Origin: Bagarius yarrelli
Lineage: Eukaryota; Chordata; Actinopteri; Siluriformes; Sisoridae
Length of the DNA: 64,000 nt
Direction of reading: 5' to 3'
Assembly: GCA_005784505.1 (NCBI GenBank)
Contig: VCAZ01000014.1
Coordinates: 2,934,741 to 2,998,740, forward strand
Positions 59,860 to 64,000 of this stretch are shown one piece after another (the first letter of the stretch is position 1; every line of letters begins with the position of its first letter). The notes under the pieces are model-generated. The model was not told the DNA's origin and made no database searches. It was given only the letters and a program-made list of their open reading frames with translations. Both the position numbers and the translations under genes were made by a program.

Positions 59860-61568
59860 TGGTTAAATGTTCAAGGGCTTTTATGGTATTTTATATAAAA
59901 CCAGCAGAAAATCTGATGAGTGGTCATACAGAAGTTCGGGCCTGGTTTCTGACCATCTAGCTAACTTTTCCCATCGATCCAAGATCTCAACAAGAATCTT
60001 AAATAGATGGATGAGGAGACACTACAATATTTTATGTTTTTGATGTTGATTCATTGAGTGTACTGAATATTTTATTCCAGGAGAAGGTTTTACAGTCAGT
60101 TTAGTAGGAAAAACTTGAATGGCAAAGTCGAAAATAACCTGATGGAGATGATTTTAAAAAATTTGGTTAATAACCAACATCTGGTTAACTACAATGTGAC
60201 TTAAATTAAAAAGACCTAAAAAGACCCGTTGTGTTAAACAGCCGGTCTCGCACTTTTTTTTATCCAAGTACAGTTTTTGACTGTGCAAATATTTAAATAA
60301 GTTTATAAAGCAGGTTTTGGAAATTGTACAGCATAAAAAATCTTAAATCTTTAAATCTTAAAAGCCTAGAACGAATATTAACCCTGGGTAAAGGATGAGC
60401 AGTGTGAAACGACAAACATAATAACTTGTGTTTACTGTAGCTGATGTTTAGTATTACTTAGAAAATGATAAGTTTTAAGTCTTTTTGAGATGACTACCAA
60501 AGTTTTCTTGAATCTGCACTGATTTTGCTGGTGGTAAGAACATCACAGTATAAATTCTATGACTTCCAATCTTACCTACTTATTAAAGGTCTATCATTAT
60601 TTTTTTTTGGAACCAGTACCAATTATTTTCTGTGACTAATAAGTAATATGCAAAATCGATCTTTATTTATGGTTTTATTTATTCATTTTTTTGACACAAT
60701 GATAACAGTGCTAATCAAAACACCGCCGATACTAAATTTTGTTTTGCTAATAAACAACTGTTGTTTGTACATCCGTTTAAGTAGATGCATCCAAAACTCA
60801 AAAAAAACTGTTGAATAGATATAAAACTCCCAATTAACATACTGAGGTTGTAAATGATGCTTACTTCATGTAAGCATTGTTGCTGAATTTTTTAAGATGT
60901 AATACTGTAACTGCAGTCTTGCACAGAATTCTCAAAAAAAAACACATGCATCGATGATTTCCATATGACAAAAACTGATATCCAATAATGAAAATGCTTA
61001 AAAATCAAAAAAATGTTGGTAAAGCCAATTATCTGTCGAGCTCTTCTCCTTTCGATCTATTCCTGGGTCTGATTGTACCTGCAACAGCAAATGGATAGAC
61101 TTGCAAAATCAATCTGAAATTTCAGGCCTCTTTAGTACAGAAACATTTCCCATCGCATAGTCTCAGCAGGGAATAAAAGTACATTTTAAAAAGTCTTAAT
61201 GTCATTTTAGGAAAAAAAAATTAATTACTTTTTTTATGATTGATTTTAAGTCTGTAACAGGGGAAAAACCTGTCATTTTTTTGGCTGTGTGCTAGAATTC
61301 AGTCACAGCAACGTTCAACCAGAGGTGGTTAAAGTAGCCAAAAACTTTACTTAAGTACCATTTAAACATAATGACTCCACTAACTCTTAAGTAAGAGAGT
61401 ATTTCTTAATAGAATAAAAGAAAGTGAGTTACTAGGTACTCTGGATCTGATCAAATAAAGAAAAAATCCTAATTCTAACAATCTAGTAAATAAAATGCAC
61501 ATAAAAAAAGACAAAGAAGTCGTCACTGTGCGAGATTTTGTATGAAATTGCAGTAAGGTTAGATATGC
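59860..61568. other. Intron 2, unannotated AT-rich DNA
   Basis: No repeats, genes or motifs recognised. Confidence 0.6.
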
Positions 61569-61712
61569 GGAAGTGGTAGCGCAAGGGTTAAGATGTTGGA
61601 TTGCTAATTGGAAAATCGGGGTTTGATACCCAGCACCACCAAGTTGCCATTGCTGGGTTGCTGGGCAAGGCCCTTAACCCCTAATTTCTTAGTTGTATTA
61701 AAAAAAATGTAA
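61569..61712 (+). mobile_element. SINE family A at the left edge of the 22-bp satellite
   Basis: Head and middle are good. The tail dissolves about 12 bp before the satellite. Confidence 0.88.
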
Positions 61713-61724
61713 ATATGTTGCAGA

Positions 61725-62695
61725 ATCACCATCATATGGTCATTATCGCACCATCATATAGCCATTATCTCACCATCATATAGCCATTATCTCACCATCA
61801 TATAGCCATTATCGCACCATCATATAGCCATTATCTCACCATCATATAGCCATTATCGCACCATCATATAGCCATTATCTCACCATCATATAGCCATTAT
61901 CTCACCATCATATAGCCATTATATCGCACCACCATCATTCATCGCATATAGCCATTATCTCACCATCATATAGCCATTATCTCACCATGATATAGCCATT
62001 ATCTCACCATGATATAGCCATTATCTCACCATGATATAGCCATTATCTCACCATGATATATCCCCATCATATCGCCATTATCTCACCATCATATCCATTA
62101 CCACCAGCCATCACCATCATATCATTATCTCCACCATCATATATCTTATATCTCACCATCATATTCCCATTATCCATTATCTCACCATGATATAGCCATT
62201 ATCTCACCATCATATAGCCATTATCTCACCATCATATAGCCATTATCTCACCATCATATAGCCATTATCTCATCCTATATCATTACTTCAGCCATCATCA
62301 TATAGTCCATTATCATTATCCACCACCATATAGCACACATCATATATATGCCATTATCTCACCATCATATAGCCATTATCTCACCATCATTATCGGCCAT
62401 CATAAGCACCATGCCATATAGGCCAACCATCCATATTCGCACTCATCTCACCATATCATATAGCCCTTATCGCCCATCATATATAGCCATTATCTCACCA
62501 TCATATAGCCATTATCTCACCATCATATAGCCATTATCTCACCTCATATAGCCATTATCTCACCATCATATAGCCATTATCTCACCATCATATATAGCCA
62601 TTATCTCAACCATCTATAGCCATATAGCCATTATCTCACCATCATATTGCCCATTATCTCACCATCATATGCCATTCTCTCCCATCTATTGCCAT
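61725..62695. repeat. 22-bp satellite array
   Basis: The unit is ctcaccatcatatagccatt plus at, about 40 copies. The first part alternates tcgcacc and tctcacc variants. Several neighbouring copies at 61983-62060 share a catgat variant. The middle (62060-62460) is scrambled and the right side is regular again. Confidence 0.95.
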
Positions 62696-62699
62696 TATT

Positions 62700-62853
62700 T
62701 TACATTTACATTTGCAGTATTTGGCAGACGCCTTATCCAGAGCGATTATCTTTACCATATTCCTTGTTATAACAACTGAGCAATTGGGGGTTAAGGGCCT
62801 TGCTCTAGGTTCCAACAGATGGGTGGCTTGCCGGAGCTGGGAACATAATACGG
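62700..62853 (-). mobile_element. SINE family A at the right edge of the satellite
   Basis: Tail 'gcagtatttggcagacgcct' starts right at the array end. Confidence 0.88.
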
Positions 62854-62908
62854 AACATGATGGAAACTAATTATTAAAGTCTCCATAATTAACACTCAAT
62901 CCATGATT

Positions 62909-63097
62909 AACGGGGAAGTGGTAGCGCAGTGGTTAAGGTGCTGGACTGCTAATTGAATGATCGGGGTTTGAGTCCCGGCACCACTACATTGTTGGGTCCC
63001 TGAGCAAGGCCCTTAACCCCTAATTGCTTAGTTGTATATGAGATATATGTAAGTCGCTCTGGATAAGGACGTCTGCCAAATGCAATGTAAATGTAAT
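62909..63097 (+). mobile_element. SINE family A, plus strand
   Basis: Full length, with intact A and B boxes. Confidence 0.93.
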
Positions 63098-64000
63098 AGT
63101 AACGGAGGAACGGTGTCAAATGTAGCGAAGTAAAAGTAAATTTTCTAAATTTTTTTGGAAGTAAATGTAATGAAGGAAATATAACGTGTTACTATGCATG
63201 TTTACCACACAACAATTTTTTTTAACCTGTAATTTTCATCATTTCTGAATGCGATGTTGTGATTTTAGTAACACAAAGATTTTTTTGACTGCTATTAAAA
63301 GCCTGTTGACAAAAGCAAAACGTGAGGACGACGGAAACTACCTGGCTTCCCATCAAAGCTTTTTAACCATTAGTTTTAGTTTTGTTGTAGGAGGGGTTGG
63401 TATATGTTAAAAGGTGTTTTGATCTTATCTTTTGATGAAATGTTTTTTTGATACTCGCTCAGGGTTTGATCGTCTCACCCCTGGATCACTCAGACGGGTT
63501 TAATCAGTCAGAACTTTTAAAATAAAAGGACACCCACTTAAGTTGTTTTTGTTAGTTTGGGTAGGTGAAATTCACTCCCGACCTGCTTATTTTAATTTTT
63601 TTTTCCTCTCATTACAGACACACCATGTGTCCATGTGTCATGAGCAGCTTTTTCCAAGTGAATCCCCAGTAGGGAGTCAATCTGACCACATAAAACAGCT
63701 ATGAACAGGTGCTATCAGCCAGTATGTACGCTCTCATAGACAAGAGCATAAAAACACCCAGACACAGCATGCTTAGCGGCTGTGCCTCGCCCCTTTCATG
63801 AAAGGAAAATGGGCATAGTGAGACGTGACTGGTTTACTGAGCATGACAGCCGAGGGGAGGACACTAGGGGGATGCTGGGAGATTTGTGCCTGCATAGTGC
63901 TGCCAAGCTCACAGTATACAGTCGACTGATAGCCTGGAACAATATATTCTGAAGAGGCTATCGTTAAGTGTCCACTAGTCTCTCCATATATATCTTCCTC
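63098..64000. other. Intron 2 to window end, possible conserved island (63620-63990)
   Basis: 63098-63600 is AT-rich and plain. The last ~370 bp is GC-balanced and unique. I could not read a FREM2 exon in it. Confidence 0.4.

Larger units (their letters stand above)
27150..64000 (+). other. frem2: frem2 intron 2 (5' portion, runs off the window)
   Basis: The intron starts with gtaagag at 27150. No later open frame resembling FREM2 (Calx-beta domains or the linker before them) was recognised, and the plus-strand open frames here are short and mostly repeat-derived. That makes an intron of at least 36.8 kb the simplest reading. A missed short exon or a local misassembly remains possible. Confidence 0.75.

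Noticed and set aside
61725..62695. CRISPR-like array of short repeats
   Set aside because: Units are directly adjacent without spacers, in vertebrate intron DNA. It is a tandem satellite.

Overview
This is vertebrate, teleost genomic DNA. It is AT-rich, has long introns and GT-AG splicing, and is packed with fish-type tRNA-derived SINEs, Tc1-like transposon remnants and long simple repeats. The SINE set suggests an otophysan fish, possibly a catfish, but I cannot fix the species from sequence alone.

Only one gene is securely supported: the 5' part of frem2 (FRAS1-related extracellular matrix protein 2) on the plus strand. A giant first coding exon (19886-24899) encodes the signal peptide, the N-terminal region and essentially all twelve CSPG (NG2-type) repeats. 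After a 2.16-kb intron, a 90-bp exon 2 (27060-27149) completes repeat 12. Both exons break codons in phase 1, and the joined reading frame follows the family sequence. I found no further exon, so intron 2 seems to run from 27150 past the end of the window (more than 36.8 kb). The Calx-beta domains, membrane anchor and cytoplasmic tail lie outside. A CpG-rich stretch with two CCAAT boxes and a GC box (about 19531-19800) is the likely promoter.

Layout. 1-19000: upstream flank with no secure gene. It holds SINEs, a terminal-inverted-repeat element (3476-4012), two arrays of a 21-bp minisatellite (6270-7675 and 8582-9155), a ~1-kb GATA/GACA-type microsatellite (10280-11268) and a long polypyrimidine tract (12442-12930). 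One tentative minus-strand exon lies at 3027-3249. 19000-27149: promoter and first two exons of frem2. 27150-64000: intron 2. It holds a tandem duplication around a composite SINE block (27768-28880), LINE 3' ends in both orientations, an internally deleted Tc1-like element (37240-38020) and a second, truncated Tc1-like element that ends at a ~760-bp TA microsatellite (45340-46900). It also holds CT-rich tracts, a long foldback repeat (58531-58851), a possible hAT-like non-autonomous element (59422-59859) and a 22-bp satellite flanked by inverted SINEs (61725-62695).

Three dispersed SINE-type families recur and are called A, B and C here. Family A has a tRNA-like head with a LINE-like tail ('gtctgccaaatg'). 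Family B is the 'cacggtgg...gcctcacagcaagaaggt' type. Family C is a longer element whose tRNA-like head always lies at its right end here. There is no operon, CRISPR array or prokaryotic feature. I see no convincing new biological system. The most unusual items are structural: repeats, foldbacks, nested insertions and possible regulatory islands inside frem2.
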